From Branchiostoma floridae (lineage: Eukaryota; Chordata; Leptocardii; Amphioxiformes; Branchiostomatidae): 64,000 nt of DNA. The translations under genes and the position numbers were made by a program. Location of the stretch: assembly GCF_000003815.2 (NCBI RefSeq), contig NC_049984.1, forward strand, positions 1,358,810 to 1,422,809, in the 5' to 3' direction. The notes beneath the pieces were generated by a model. That model did not search any database and was not told the origin of the DNA. It saw only the letters and a list, made by a program, of their open reading frames with translations. This document shows positions 53,901 to 62,949 of the stretch, one piece after another (the first letter of the stretch is position 1; each line of letters begins with the position of its first letter).

Positions 53901-56900
53901 ACTTCTAAAGTGACTCTGTCCTCTGACTGACTTTTGCAGAAGGAAGTGAAAAGATAATTACCATAGATCATGTTACTTGTTACGACCGGAAAGAAGCTGA
54001 TGTATGAAAGCAGATGCTTTTGGCAGCGTGAGATGGATACAGTATTTCTCTTCACATCCGCGGCGTAATATGATATGCCATTTCCTCCTCTGACGTCATT
54101 TATCACGAGGCCTGTCTACACTTGTTGAAGATAAATGACACTTCTTGATAGGATGTACATGTACCAGGATATACATACTGGCACATACGGCCTCTCGCCC
54201 TGTTCTTTAACAGGAGTCAGCTTCTTTGATTTGAGGAGAAATGTCAAGTGTGTAGAAAGGCGTTGCGATGTCAAGTACATCATACAGAGGCAACAGAGTC
54301 AAGTTCATTATAGGACGTGGTGAAGTTCTGACAAAGTCAAGCACATCATTAGAAGTGATGCTCTTTTATATATCCAGAAGCTGCGCAGATGCAGGTATTG
54401 TGCCTAATTTAGATACCATTATCCATTATGATTTTTTGGGTTGTAGAACGGTGTTAGATAAAGTGTCTGCTATGACAATGACAGTCCTTGAAACTACCTC
54501 CCCTGCAATGTTAATATTCCCCTCGCAATGAATAACTCAAGTTTTTATCTCAAACACGTCCTCTCTGGTACCGTCCCGCTCTCTCTGGCCGGCACCTGAA
54601 CGATCCACCCCGTTACCTGCCCTTGGGACTGCAGGTTTCCAGAGTCCAGACCTTAAACTGGTTGCAATTACACCAGATAATTTAAATTTGATAATGTAAC
54701 GATCCCACCCCGTTACTTGCCCTCGAGACTGCGGATCTCCAGGTTGTATCAGGTCCCGTGTCAGCCTCTAGGGACGCCTGCTGACGTCAGCTGGTTCCTC
54801 CGTCCTGAGGACTCTGATATATCGGGCAGATAAAGCAGGAATCTGGAGGGTTCGGTACAACTTGTCAACTTCGCGCGCCCTTTGCCGCGAGATGCTAGCT
54901 TTATACGCAGTGTTGTTATTCCCCCAAGGCTTGGGCAGTGAGGTAAGATATATGGTATTGAACAAGTTTCCCCACAGGTAGTTCATCTGCTGCTGGGCGT
55001 CTTTGTATGTATAGGAATAGAGCATTGTCAAATACAGATAATGTAGGAACCTGGGGGGGGGGGTCGGTACAACTTGTCAAATTGAAGCGCCCTTTGCCGC
55101 GAGATGTTTGCTTTATACGGAGACTAGGGCGGTGTAATCAGATATATGGTATCGATCAAGTTTCTCCTCTGGTGAACTTCCCCAAAGGTACTTGATCTGT
55201 TGCTGACAGAAGTGTTGTTGAAGTGTTGGAATGGACCATTGTGAGATACATTCAAGTTTACCAAACTAATTTTCCTGTTATTGCGTACTAAGGCTATATT
55301 GCCACCTACTACTTAGAAATGAATATTCCTTCGTATGGTTCATAGTATTGAACCATTGATTTACTTTTTGTGGTCTTTTTTTTTTACTTGTAAAAGTATT
55401 CTGTGAAATAAAAACCCTGCAGCCTTTCCACACCTCATCGTCATTATCATATGCCAACCAAATAGAACGACTCATCACGGCAGCCGCTATAACCGTGTGG
55501 GACGGACCTATCTAGCTATTACCTACTGCGGAACCCCGCTGTCTTCCATGGAGGAGCCATGGCGGCGATGACAGACGATTCTATGATTAGCGTGATGATG
55601 GCGGAGATTGCCCTGTCGTTAAGACGGGCCGATTTACGGGATTACGTAAAGCGGCCCCCATGTGATCATTGTTTAATAATGTAGGCGTACCTGTGGTGTT
55701 TTCATAATCGCGTGTTTTGTAGCGATTTACAAAAGTCGCATTGTATCAAACGTGATAAGAAGCACGCAATGAATCTGCTGCGGCCTGCTGAGTGTGAAAA
55801 TGTGTTTCCTAAAGTGGTGATGTAATGTATTATATCTGTATTCCTCAACAATGCCAACAGATATAATATTACACGCGAAGCCAAGGCACCATAGTTACCT
55901 TTGAACTTGACAGACAATATATGCTGAGATAAGGTAATATGTTAGGTGATATCAAGGTAATATTCAGCCAATTTAGGTACTCTAAGTAGATACGGTGATT
56001 GTTAAAGCGACAGGTGGTATAATTAATAATAAATCAGCCTCGAGTCAGCTTTGTAATAAACCCCCGACAATGAGAAGTTTCATATTACAGCTGCTGTAGA
56101 GAGAACTAAGTTACGGTCTGTGAGGGACTTCCGGGCAAACCTAACGGCCGTTGTTACAGCCTGGGATGTGCAGTAAATATTGAAGAGCACTTCCTGGCTG
56201 TGCAATCAGATATATCCAATACTGGCTAAATGAGAGGGAACTTGGATGAGATATGGCTATGTCGAATGTATGTAGGTTTATTGCACATGAAAACTTATAA
56301 CTACCGAGGTTGTTGCTTTTCATTCATTGGGAGACCTCTAGTTTCTCTCTAGTCCCTAAACAAACATGGTCAGCACCATGTAGATACGAAATAAGAGGTC
56401 TTGCGTTGTAGGTATATACCTATGCCGTTTGATGATGCGCGTTTTTCGAGTCAACGTACAATTATACCCCCTTTCCACTAGTACGGCGCTCTCACCGCGC
56501 TCTCTCTCTGTGACCTAAAATTTCACATATCGGTCAACGAATTGTATAGAAAAGATAAGAATATTTTTACACTTTGTGTGTTTTCTTGTCTTGTCGGTCA
56601 CACTTTTACATGTTGTATGATATACCCAGTTCGAAAGCAAAGTATACACATATCCTGTTTAGGTCGCAGTGAGAGCGCAGTGAGAGCGCAGCGCGATCGC
56701 CGTCTAGTGGAAAGCTTAGAGGGGGCCTTAGCGTTGAAGTTGGGGAAATTTCTCAGGGTACAGGAGGGCAAAAAGATTATCATTTATAACTGAAAAGAGC
56801 AGCCAAAAAGGGCAATCACTGGCAGCAGCTCGCTCTCATTCACTCACTCACAAGAGCAGATGATTAGAAAGTTCTTAGTCTTTTCCAAAAGCTGTGAAAC

Positions 56901-59900
56901 GTTGTATTCATTGATGGTGTTAACAAGCACATGATTTCTTTTGCCGATGCTCGATGTATCCACTTGCCAGTCCCTTGAAACTTGAACTGAAGCAAATAGA
57001 ATGTTTGTAATTCCTTTCGAATTCAATAGTCAACTTTCTAAAATAGGAGATGGTAGACGCTGGCTTTGTAGTTAGTGCATCTCTACAGCTCAATATGACT
57101 GAATAGGCTACCTCTCTCTTTTAGCCATTTTAGTTTTTCCCCTAAGTCACTACTGAGCTGAGGACGTGTCTGTTTTCAGAGCCGAATTACTGAACATCTC
57201 AACCGCTCCCGAACATTGGTCTCCACGAAACGTCCTATAGAACAAACGTGGAGGCCATTACAGCCCGTAGATGAAGAATGGAACACCGATGAGCTGAAGA
57301 GTCCCGGATGGACGGAGGTTCAGCAGGTCAGGGTGAAATATGGAGCGCTAATGGAGACTCGGACACTTTCCTTTCTTCTAACGGGGCTCTGAGTGGGCCG
57401 GTACTAACGCCGCTACCTACCGCTCCCTCTGAGGTCGTTCTGTCTATTATTACCCGGGAAATGTGAAAAGGCAGCCTGCAAACCATTTTGGCTCACAAAT
57501 TGAGTTCATTCCCTCAAGACTGGAGTCTTAATAGATAAACTCGACGAACCATTTGTCTCTTCACTAAGTCTTCCCTCCATCCAGCAAACCAGAAGATTGT
57601 CTCTCGGGGAGAAACTACTTCATTGAAAGTCTCTGAATAAGTTTTGATAATGCTGGAAATCCATTGGATATCACTGTTGGGATGAAGGTTATGTTATCTG
57701 CTGAATAGGCTATTTATCACAATGTACGCGAGTCAAACACTTCAGGGTTATGTTAAGTGCTTAATGTTTAACACTCAGCAGAAGTAGATGTCAATCAGTC
57801 ATTTAAACTAATGCGTGCATGTTCCCGTAGTTGTGAACTGACTACCTTCCCTTTTTAAAACACTAAGTGATTACTCTAGTAAAATCCGTCCCGTTGAATT
57901 TCTAATGACTGTCTCGCTTACGAAAACCGTTGTAGTTGAGAAGGGACGTTCAAGCCATGGTTCAATACATATTGCGTGCAGAACCTGTTTTTCTTGTTGC
58001 AAACAATGAGATAATCAGCATTCCGATGAGGCTAATCTGTATCATCTTTGTCTTTCTGGGCTCACCATCTCATCTGCAGCACGTTCCCCTCGGGCGACAC
58101 GCTGACGACAGGGTGGGTACTCACCATCTCATCTGCAGCACGTTCGGCTAGGGCGACACGCTGACGACAGGGTGGGTACTCACCATCTCATCTGCAGCAC
58201 GTTCCCCTCGGGCGACACGCTGACGACAGGGTGGGTACTCACCATCTCATCTGCAGCACGTTCCCCTCGGGCGACACGCTGACGACAGGGTGGGTACTCA
58301 CCATCTCATCTGCAGCACGTTCCCCTCGGGCGACACGCTGACGACAGGGTGGGTACTCACCATCTCATCTGCAGCACGTTCCCCTCGGGCGACACGCTGA
58401 CGACAGGGTGGGTACTCACCATCTCATCTGCAGCACGTTCCCCTCGCGCGACACGCTGACGACAGGGTGGGTACTCACCATCTCATCTGCAGCACGTTCC
58501 CCTCGCGCGACACGCTGACGACAGGGTGGGTACTCACCATCTCATCTGCAGCACGTTCCCCTCGGGCGACACGCTGACGACAGGGTGGGTACTCACCATC
58601 TCATCTGCAGCACGTTCCCCTCGGGCGACACGCTGACGACAGGGTGGGTACTCACCATCTCATCTGCAGCACGTTCCCCTCGGGCGACACGCTGACGACA
58701 GGGTGGGTACTCACCATCTCATCTGCAGCACGTTCCCCTCGGGCGACACGCTGACGACAGGGTGGGACTCTCCCGACTCCTCCTTCATCACCACCTCGAT
58801 ACTCGGCTTCCAGATGTGCATTTCCGGGGGAGGAGACCTGCGAATGGAACAGCTCAACCCGTTAATAGGAAAATAAATAAATTTGGTAAGATTTGATTTG
58901 AGAAGTAGTGCGACACGAGTTAAATACAAATGTATGATTTACTGATTCCTTTGCCCTACTCAGGATGAATGACTCACCATTTCGGTCACGTTATAACTTG
59001 ATGGACACGTAACGGGTGAAGAGTGTATCTAGTCACATGTTCAAAGCGATGATGAACCTTTGAAAACAGTATCATAAGGTTGGTAGACAGGGTAGATAGG
59101 GTATTGATGTTTTCTATTACGTATACAGTAAACTATTCTTGGAGAAGTCAGTATGAACTTTCAAAATTTTGGTTATCTAGTCATGCAGTATTGTTCTATT
59201 AGTTCTAAACCTTAAATTCCGATAATCCAATCCATTATCGTCTGTACCTAATTAGCACTGAAACTTGAAATAGTGGTAAGCGTGTCCCCGCTGCCTCGGA
59301 GTTTTTATTATCCGCAAAGTGAAATATGATCGCATCAATAAGGCTTTTCTTTTATGTCAATAGAGACTTTCAAAAGTTGTCTTCTTGTTGCTTCTTGTTT
59401 TCTTTAATCTTTTATATCATCATCTCGAATTCTAATGAGCCCAATCCATTATTGTCTCAGTTCAATTAAAGATAACTGTCTAGAATATTATTAGTATGTC
59501 CCTGATGCCTCAGAATTAATGAAACTTGGCATTATCCGTAAAGTGAAACATGATCTCAGTTCGGTAAGGCGAGCTTTAAAACGCTTAACGTACTTACCAC
59601 AGTAATGGGGGTTTTATTACATACTCCTACCCAAGGGCACAAGTTAATAGTATTAAAAGCATAATAAATCGTTACGCAAGTATCGGGTATATCATATGCT
59701 GTAAACAACGTTAATCACATTATAGAGTTCATAGCTTCTCATTAAATATCTATCGTTGTTTCATAATCTTTGATCATGACTTTATGCCATCTGTCACGTC
59801 ATTTTTAGCAATTGATAGATATTATTTGTTAAAAATATAAGTTTTCGGTGGCCAAATAGCGAGATTGATTACGATATACAAATTTCACAATGATAATTCG

Positions 59901-60700
59901 CTACACTATGTAGCTGTATATTCAATTGCATTTCAGAAGCTCACTTGCCTAAAGTAATCATCTAATCCTTTTATTTTATCTGGATTACTGATGCAGTGGT
60001 GAGTGAAGGGTACGGATTAGCATGAAAGCCCGGAAGATAACATGACATGACTGCTGAAAGAGATAATCCCATAAGTAAGTTAGATTGTGTTGCTGGGTCT
60101 ATAGCATAAACCTTTCAACATTCAAATCTAAAAGTTTGATTAAAGAAAAACAAAACTAAGTAATCTAAAATTCTTCGGCTTTCTTCATGCTATAATGGCC
60201 ATTTCGTCTGACTTTTATGACGTCACTTTTCCGGGAAGATGTGTAAGTGAATGAGTCATTAACCACATCATATTTCTCATGTAATTAGATAAACCATACA
60301 TTATTGATTCCATCTGTCCTTATGTTTACAACTGTTTTAAGAAGCGAAAAGAAGTTGAACTTGTAAAAACTAGAATGTATTAGCATATGTAAAGGTGATA
60401 AGATACATTTTTTCTTAAATCAAAATTGTACCTTATTACTAGCACTACGACCTGTACTTAGCTTGTTTGAGCACAAATGTACAATAAAGGTCATTCATTC
60501 ATTCATTCATTCATTAAACCTGACAAATGCAGAGAGCCGGTTGCACATCTGTAAGATATTATTTTAACTGCTGTTGGATCAAACGTACAAACAGAAATGA
60601 ACGTCAAGGCTATTTCTTGAGCTTACCAACTGTCGCTTGACATGTTCGCCAGACGGAAGTCTCTCCACTCACAGCCCATGATCAGACTTAACGAGAAGTC
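35762..60700 (-). CDS. anion-type Cys-loop receptor subunit (GlyR/GABA-R/GluCl-like), 5' partial, eight exons
   Basis: A pentameric ligand-gated ion channel subunit of the chloride-channel branch, acting in the plasma membrane. Exons in transcript order: 60700-60627, 58837-58715, 45146-45064, 43360-43214, 42767-42594, 37118-36919, 36516-36382, 35986-35762; 386 residues visible and all seven junctions agree in phase. Seen in order: [18 protein letters not shown] (loop D region, W-x-D-x-RL), MHIWKP, the 13-residue Cys loop [15 protein letters not shown], an 8-Cys insert, TM1 ([20 protein letters not shown]), TM2 with the PAR anion-selectivity motif and [15 protein letters not shown]3 ([14 protein letters not shown]), a short TM3-TM4 loop and TM4 ([20 protein letters not shown]). 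The Cys-loop exon is 83 bp, as in vertebrate GlyR and GABA-A genes. Signal peptide and first strands were not found in 60.7-64 kb. The agonist cannot be told from sequence. Confidence 0.9.
36256..36424 (-). repeat. degenerate duplication of the TM3 exon end and its donor
   Basis: Plus-strand 36256-36305 (ACATACGCTGATAAACCTTG ...) is a diverged copy of 36373-36424 (ACGTACCCTGATAGTCCTTG ...). On the transcript the copy lies about 117 bases after the true exon end and keeps a GTATGT donor-like site. Confidence 0.75.
36382..36516 (-). CDS. receptor exon 7: TM2-TM3 link and TM3
   Basis: Acceptor ATCCCCTAG, donor [26 protein letters not shown], then [16 protein letters not shown]. Joined to exon 6 it gives [17 protein letters not shown], aligning with the GlyR pattern TMTTQ-SSGSRA. 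Phase 0 on both sides. Confidence 0.95.
36919..37118 (-). CDS. receptor exon 6: pre-TM1, TM1, TM2
   Basis: Acceptor GTGTGTTTTACAG, donor [26 protein letters not shown] opens TM1; [15 protein letters not shown] gives the proline-alanine-arginine anion filter before TM2. Phase 1 in, 0 out. Its 5' end is the source of the ~157-bp array upstream in the intron. Confidence 0.95.
37276..41854 (-). mobile_element. near full-length non-LTR retrotransposon (APE endonuclease plus RT), split by a SINE
   Basis: The body is flanked by 12-bp direct repeats TCACCCTTCGTT (37264-37275 and 41855-41866). A ~790-base leader precedes the coding region at 41068. The frame 41068-38774 has an apurinic-type endonuclease ([36 protein letters not shown]) and reverse transcriptase ([61 protein letters not shown]). 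It resumes after the SINE (38265) and ends at 37324 with a perfect C2H2 finger: C-x2-C-x12-H-x3-H (CSTC...HMRRH). Without the SINE and one target copy the frame is open. RTE/Proto2-like by feel; the clade needs a tree. Same strand as the receptor. Confidence 0.9.
38266..38761 (-). mobile_element. tRNA-derived SINE (type 1) inserted in the LINE
   Basis: 12-bp target duplication GCCAAGTGCGCA at 38254-38265 and 38762-38773, precisely interrupting the LINE at its FADD motif. On the minus strand: A box TAGCACAGTGG (plus 38747-38757), B box GGTTCGAATCC (plus 38704-38714), a central domain (GGATAGGACGTTAAATGGAG, GCACGTTAAAGAACCC), two GGTGATT...AATCACC(C)GG-like blocks and a GATGATGATG tail. Confidence 0.9.
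42594..42767 (-). CDS. receptor exon 5: 8-cysteine insert
   Basis: Acceptor GTTGTTCCAG, donor GTGAGA, 174 bp, phase 1 at both ends, so it can be skipped without a frame shift. It encodes [20 protein letters not shown], then [20 protein letters not shown] and VQDCDS: eight cysteines in about 50 residues and one N-linked site (NGT). It sits between the beta-8/9 exon and [12 protein letters not shown], where loop C with its second disulfide lies in GlyR; no other cysteine pair is there. Typical anion-type subunits lack such a domain. Fold unknown. Confidence 0.85.
42753..42880 (-). repeat. 83-bp tandem duplication of the exon 5 acceptor
   Basis: ACACGCAGATCGCCTCTGGA followed by ACAA and GTTACAGG occurs at 42753-42795 and 42836-42880, with a partial third copy around 42808-42838. 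Each full copy holds the AG acceptor and the first ~13 exon bases. Confidence 0.8.
43214..43360 (-). CDS. receptor exon 4: after the Cys loop
   Basis: Acceptor CCTTTCCCAG, donor GTGGGT, phase 1 on both sides. Encodes [20 protein letters not shown] and [20 protein letters not shown]. Position and phase fit the beta-7 to beta-9 part, but similarity to other subunits is weak; the W-rich start may replace the loop B/F region. Confidence 0.7.
43880..44020. repeat. second copy of the 35401-35540 segment
   Basis: Same orientation as the first copy. The rest of intron 3 (43361-45063) shows no exon. Confidence 0.65.
45064..45146 (-). CDS. receptor exon 3: Cys loop
   Basis: Acceptor CCCGTGCAG, donor GTAAGT, 83 bp. 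[20 protein letters not shown] followed by C: 13 residues between the two cysteines with the conserved Pro and Asp. Phase 2 in, 1 out. This is the most diagnostic exon of the gene. Confidence 0.97.
45345..46707 (+). mobile_element. 5'-truncated RTE-like non-LTR retrotransposon with intact RT frame
   Basis: Direct repeats AATTATGAACT at 45334-45344 and 46708-46718 frame it exactly. The frame runs to 46692 and holds the palm motifs ([67 protein letters not shown]), thumb ([20 protein letters not shown]) and a C-terminal [11 protein letters not shown] region. The endonuclease and early RT are missing. The 3' end has short TAAGG repeats, common in RTE. It lies in receptor intron 2, opposite strand; no frame break, so probably young. 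Confidence 0.9.
46720..48480. other. no gene seen
   Basis: Part of the 13.6-kb receptor intron 2. Short frames only; no exon or element recognised. Confidence 0.5.
48500..49560 (+). repeat. degenerate repeats with CTCGAGTTAT motif
   Basis: GCAGTACCTTAGG, CCGCTAGGG and CTCGAGTTAT(GC) recur at irregular spacing (about 48598, 48753, 48898, 49178, 49481). Old diverged tandem or dispersed repeat without coding sequence. Confidence 0.55.
49592..49796 (+). repeat. ~103-bp tandem duplication
   Basis: AGCGTATTCTA ... CTCTCAGTTCAATGATTTCG ... AGCATCACCACATG occurs twice in a row with small indels. Non-coding, intron 2. Confidence 0.75.
49800..52400. other. no gene seen
   Basis: Intron 2 sequence. 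A 23-base duplicate (CCCGGAAGAACAAA, near 51583 and 51606) and weak old repeats at 50110-50800 only. Confidence 0.5.
52428..52625 (+). repeat. ~106-bp tandem duplication
   Basis: AGTATAATTC(T/G)GTAGTATTACGCGATAGC occurs at 52431 and 52537, with GTAATATC and TTGGTTTGGA-like parts following in both copies. Confidence 0.7.
53101..53494. mobile_element. nested foldback (inverted-repeat) element
   Basis: Outer arms 53101-53168 and 53428-53494 are inverted copies (GTTACTCAAGC...GATAT(C/G)ATTTTGGAA). Inner arms 53185-53241 and 53277-53327 (AAGACAAATTCAGGCTGA...) are also inverted. A TATAAAA (53376-53382) lies between inner and outer right arms. No frame. A related single arm is at 32933-32985. Confidence 0.75.
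54600..55215 (+). repeat. two tandem duplications (~100 bp and ~212 bp)
   Basis: CACCCCGTTAC(C/T)TGCCCT at 54607 and 54708; TCGGTACAACTTGTCAA ... CCCTTTGCCGCGAGATG at 54852 and 55064 with further shared sequence to about 55215. Non-coding, intron 2. Confidence 0.7.
55220..56460. other. no gene seen
   Basis: Intron 2 sequence without recognisable exon or element. Confidence 0.5.
56467..56728. mobile_element. MITE family B, fullest copy
   Basis: Inverted termini CCCCTTTCCACTAG-ACGGCG (left) and CGCCGTCTAGTGGAAAG-CTTAGAGGGGG (right), with inner AGAGCGC repeats. About 260 bp, no frame. Partial copies at 17098, 26112 and 31150. Confidence 0.75.
56730..58050. other. no gene seen
   Basis: Last part of receptor intron 2 before the 12-fold array (in plus-strand order). 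Short chance frames only. Confidence 0.5.
58062..58770 (-). repeat. 12-copy 59-bp minisatellite made of the exon 2 end plus its donor
   Basis: Copies begin (plus ACGTTC) at 58081, 58140, 58199, and so on every 59 bases to 58730. Each unit holds about 44 coding bases, the donor GTGAGTAC and a few intron bases; the copy at the high-coordinate end is the true exon end. Units are nearly identical, differing at CGGG/CGCG and one CGGCTAG variant (58144). On the transcript, reading past the first donor meets TGA at once (AGA TGG TGA), so only the first donor keeps the protein. Confidence 0.95.
58715..58837 (-). CDS. receptor exon 2: ligand-binding domain, loop A/E region
   Basis: Acceptor CCATTCGCAG, donor [26 protein letters not shown], then [15 protein letters not shown]. 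It matches the IWxPD...GxVLxxxR stretch before the Cys loop, but the usual PD after W-x is PS. Phase 2 in, 2 out. Confidence 0.9.
58860..60620. other. receptor intron 1, no other gene seen
   Basis: A+T-rich intron with two related stretches (around 59210-59330 and 59430-59560: AATCCA(T)TTAT...GT...CCCTGATGCCTC/CCCGCTGCCTC), a degenerate tandem pair, and a (CATT)n run at 60493-60515. Confidence 0.5.
60627..60700 (-). CDS. receptor exon 1 of the visible part: loop D region
   Basis: Acceptor TGGTCTGACAG, donor GTAAGC, 74 bp. [20 protein letters not shown], then SSDSW. Matches the family pattern DF(x)V..FLRQxWxDxRL, with GCE in place of RQx. Phase 0 in, 2 out. Exons further 5' were not recognised in the remaining 3.3 kb. 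Confidence 0.9.
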
Positions 60701-61639
60701 CTGTCAGACCAAAAACACATATGTTAGAGAGTTCCATGAAGAGAAAGATCAAATAAAAATCAAATAAAAGGAAGTGCCCTACTCAGTCCTGTTAGAAAGA
60801 AGCACATATATCAGAGTGTTCCGCGTATTTGTAAAGATTATGCTGACCACTCAAATAAAATGTGGATCAATATGCTATTTCTAAAGTAATTGATCACGAT
60901 AGGGCTTCAGGTAATTGCCCAATCGTTTGGTGATTGAATGTCCCATTTGGGCCATATCTAACCCGTGAAAGCTAGCAAGGATGGCTGCTAATAATAATAA
61001 TTTCATTTCTATTATCGCATTTTAAGCGCAATTATTTCAATAAGAAACGGCCTTGATCTCCTCAATGCGTTTTATTGTAAATTTCAGGGGTAAAATCAGT
61101 GGTGTGGATTGAGAAAACGGCGATTTGGGGTCAGGTGTCGTGTAAAAGTGGGTCAGTTAGTAGACCAACAGTCTCCAGATACTGTCAATGATTTCCGATA
61201 ATAGAGACAAGAGCAAGGTTACGTGCAACTTTCTTGACGAGCGACATGTTTGTGTCCTGGCGTTGTTCCACAGAGTTACTGTGTCTCCCGGTGGGGTTAA
61301 ATCGTCTTTCTTAGTGTGTGCGGGTTAGACATGTCGACTCTGGTGGTGAACTCTATTAACCCAGCCTAATCCAATAGTCAGACTTTAAGTACAGTAGATC
61401 AGAGGCAATCTCCACAATACTGCTAGTTATGGCTCTCCCCAAGGTTTATTTTAGTCGTGTGGCCAGTATGTCACTACCTGTGGATGGGATATACATATAA
61501 CTCATAGCCACCGTGCCACATCACGTTTCCTGACAATGGCTACAGTCTATCACTCATGTCACCGTTTTATCACGACATTAACGTTTATTGGGTCCATCTG
61601 AGCCGACCTGATAACTGCCGTTACTGATAACGTGCTGTG

Positions 61640-62160
61640 ACGTTCATCATGAGTGGACAATAGCCAGGACACACTATCATTATACTGATATAGCTTTCAT
61701 TGCCTCTGATCATTGGCAACAATTAACACACCACACATCATACATATGAGTGGACAATAGCAAAGCCACATTATACTGCTATAGCTTTCATTGCCACTGA
61801 TCATATGCAACAATAAAGTGCCCATATCTCCAGTAGAATATTAGTCTCTTGAAGTGAAGTAAACTGTCTTGAGGCTAGTCGTCATCTTAAAGTCTCGACC
61901 AGACCAGTAAAAACACTATAGTCTGGCCACTATATCATTTTCATATATAGTTGCTATCATTGCTTTTCCTCATCTTTTGGAACAATTAACTCTCCTGAGT
62001 GCCCGAATCTTCAGTGGGATGCTAGCCTCTTGGTGTGAATTAACATTGCGAAGCCATAAACACAAAGATCATGCTGTCCTGGCGCCAGGCGGCTTTTTGA
62101 AGTTTCGATCGGACCAACAAGAAACACCACTGGATATTCCTGCCGTTTGTATGGAGTAGA
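61640..62160 (+). repeat. degenerate tandem repeats
   Basis: ATGAGTGGACAATAGC(C/A)A, ATAGCTTTCATTGCC and GCCC(A/G)AATCT(C/T)CAGT recur at 61650, 61746 and about 61940-62020, with a second related part (AAAGTCTCGACCAGACCA / GTTTCGATCGGACCAA). Non-coding. Confidence 0.6.
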
Positions 62161-62548
62161 ATGGTTTTTTAATTGATTATATATTAAGATTAGCACCAAA
62201 TTTTAAATGCTTCCTGTGCTCAGGCGTTAGACTGGAGATAACGAATCGAATTTGTTATGAGTCTGTCGTTAGGCTGTGAGATCGGCCAGGCAGAAACCGG
62301 GTCATCAATCTATTTTACTTCAGTCATTGAGATCGCCACATAAAGGTGCGGCGCGGATCTTCAGACTAAAGACACAAATGGGTCGACCGTGGTCCACATG
62401 GGTTATTTCATGGGTCACTAGCGGTGGCCCATGGGCCATATGGAATATCTCACGGGCCAGTAGCGACGACCCTCGGGTCACCAGGCATGCCACTTGTAAT
62501 GTCTCAGGCACTGAGACCACATACAGGAGGCACTGCGTCTGTATACAG

Positions 62549-62714
62549 TGGAAGCCGCTTAATTGCACACCCAATTTACCAGCGAATCCCGTGCAATTAT
62601 CCGGCGTGTGCGATGATGCGAATTTACCCAGTTGGACCGCACCGCCACGGGATTTTGGGATTCCGTGCAATTGACCGAAGTGTGCGTTTATCCGACATGC
62701 AATTAACACTGCAT
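62549..62714. mobile_element. possible pogo/Tigger-like MITE
   Basis: Begins TACAGTGGAAGCCGCTTAAT followed by TGCAC, and ends TGCAATTAACACTGCA, an imperfect inverted end. The CAGTGGAA-CCGC-TTAAT start resembles pogo/Tigger termini. Inner TTAATTGCAC-like repeats; no transposase. Confidence 0.45.
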
Positions 62715-62949
62715 GAAAAAGCAGATTTCCACGAGTTCCCAACATTGTGCATGATGGTGGAACCTGACGTGTTCTCACCGTGGGCACGGGTTTCCACGGA
62801 CTGCCTGTTCCCACGTGCCCCTACAATGAAAACCTGTGCGCACGATAGGGCACGCGAAGAGTCCACGCGCCCCACTGTTGTACACTTCCCGTGTTTCACA
62901 ATTATCGTTAACAATGGAGAGCTGAGAAGTGTCTGATAATTCAGTTTGG

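Noticed and set aside
58062-58710. CRISPR-like array
   Set aside because: Direct 59-bp units without unique spacers; they are copies of a receptor exon edge.
62276-62936. Two overlapping frames of 130-170 codons on opposite strands
   Set aside because: They lie over tandem GGGTC/CATGGG repeats and a MITE; no family similarity and no conserved motifs.
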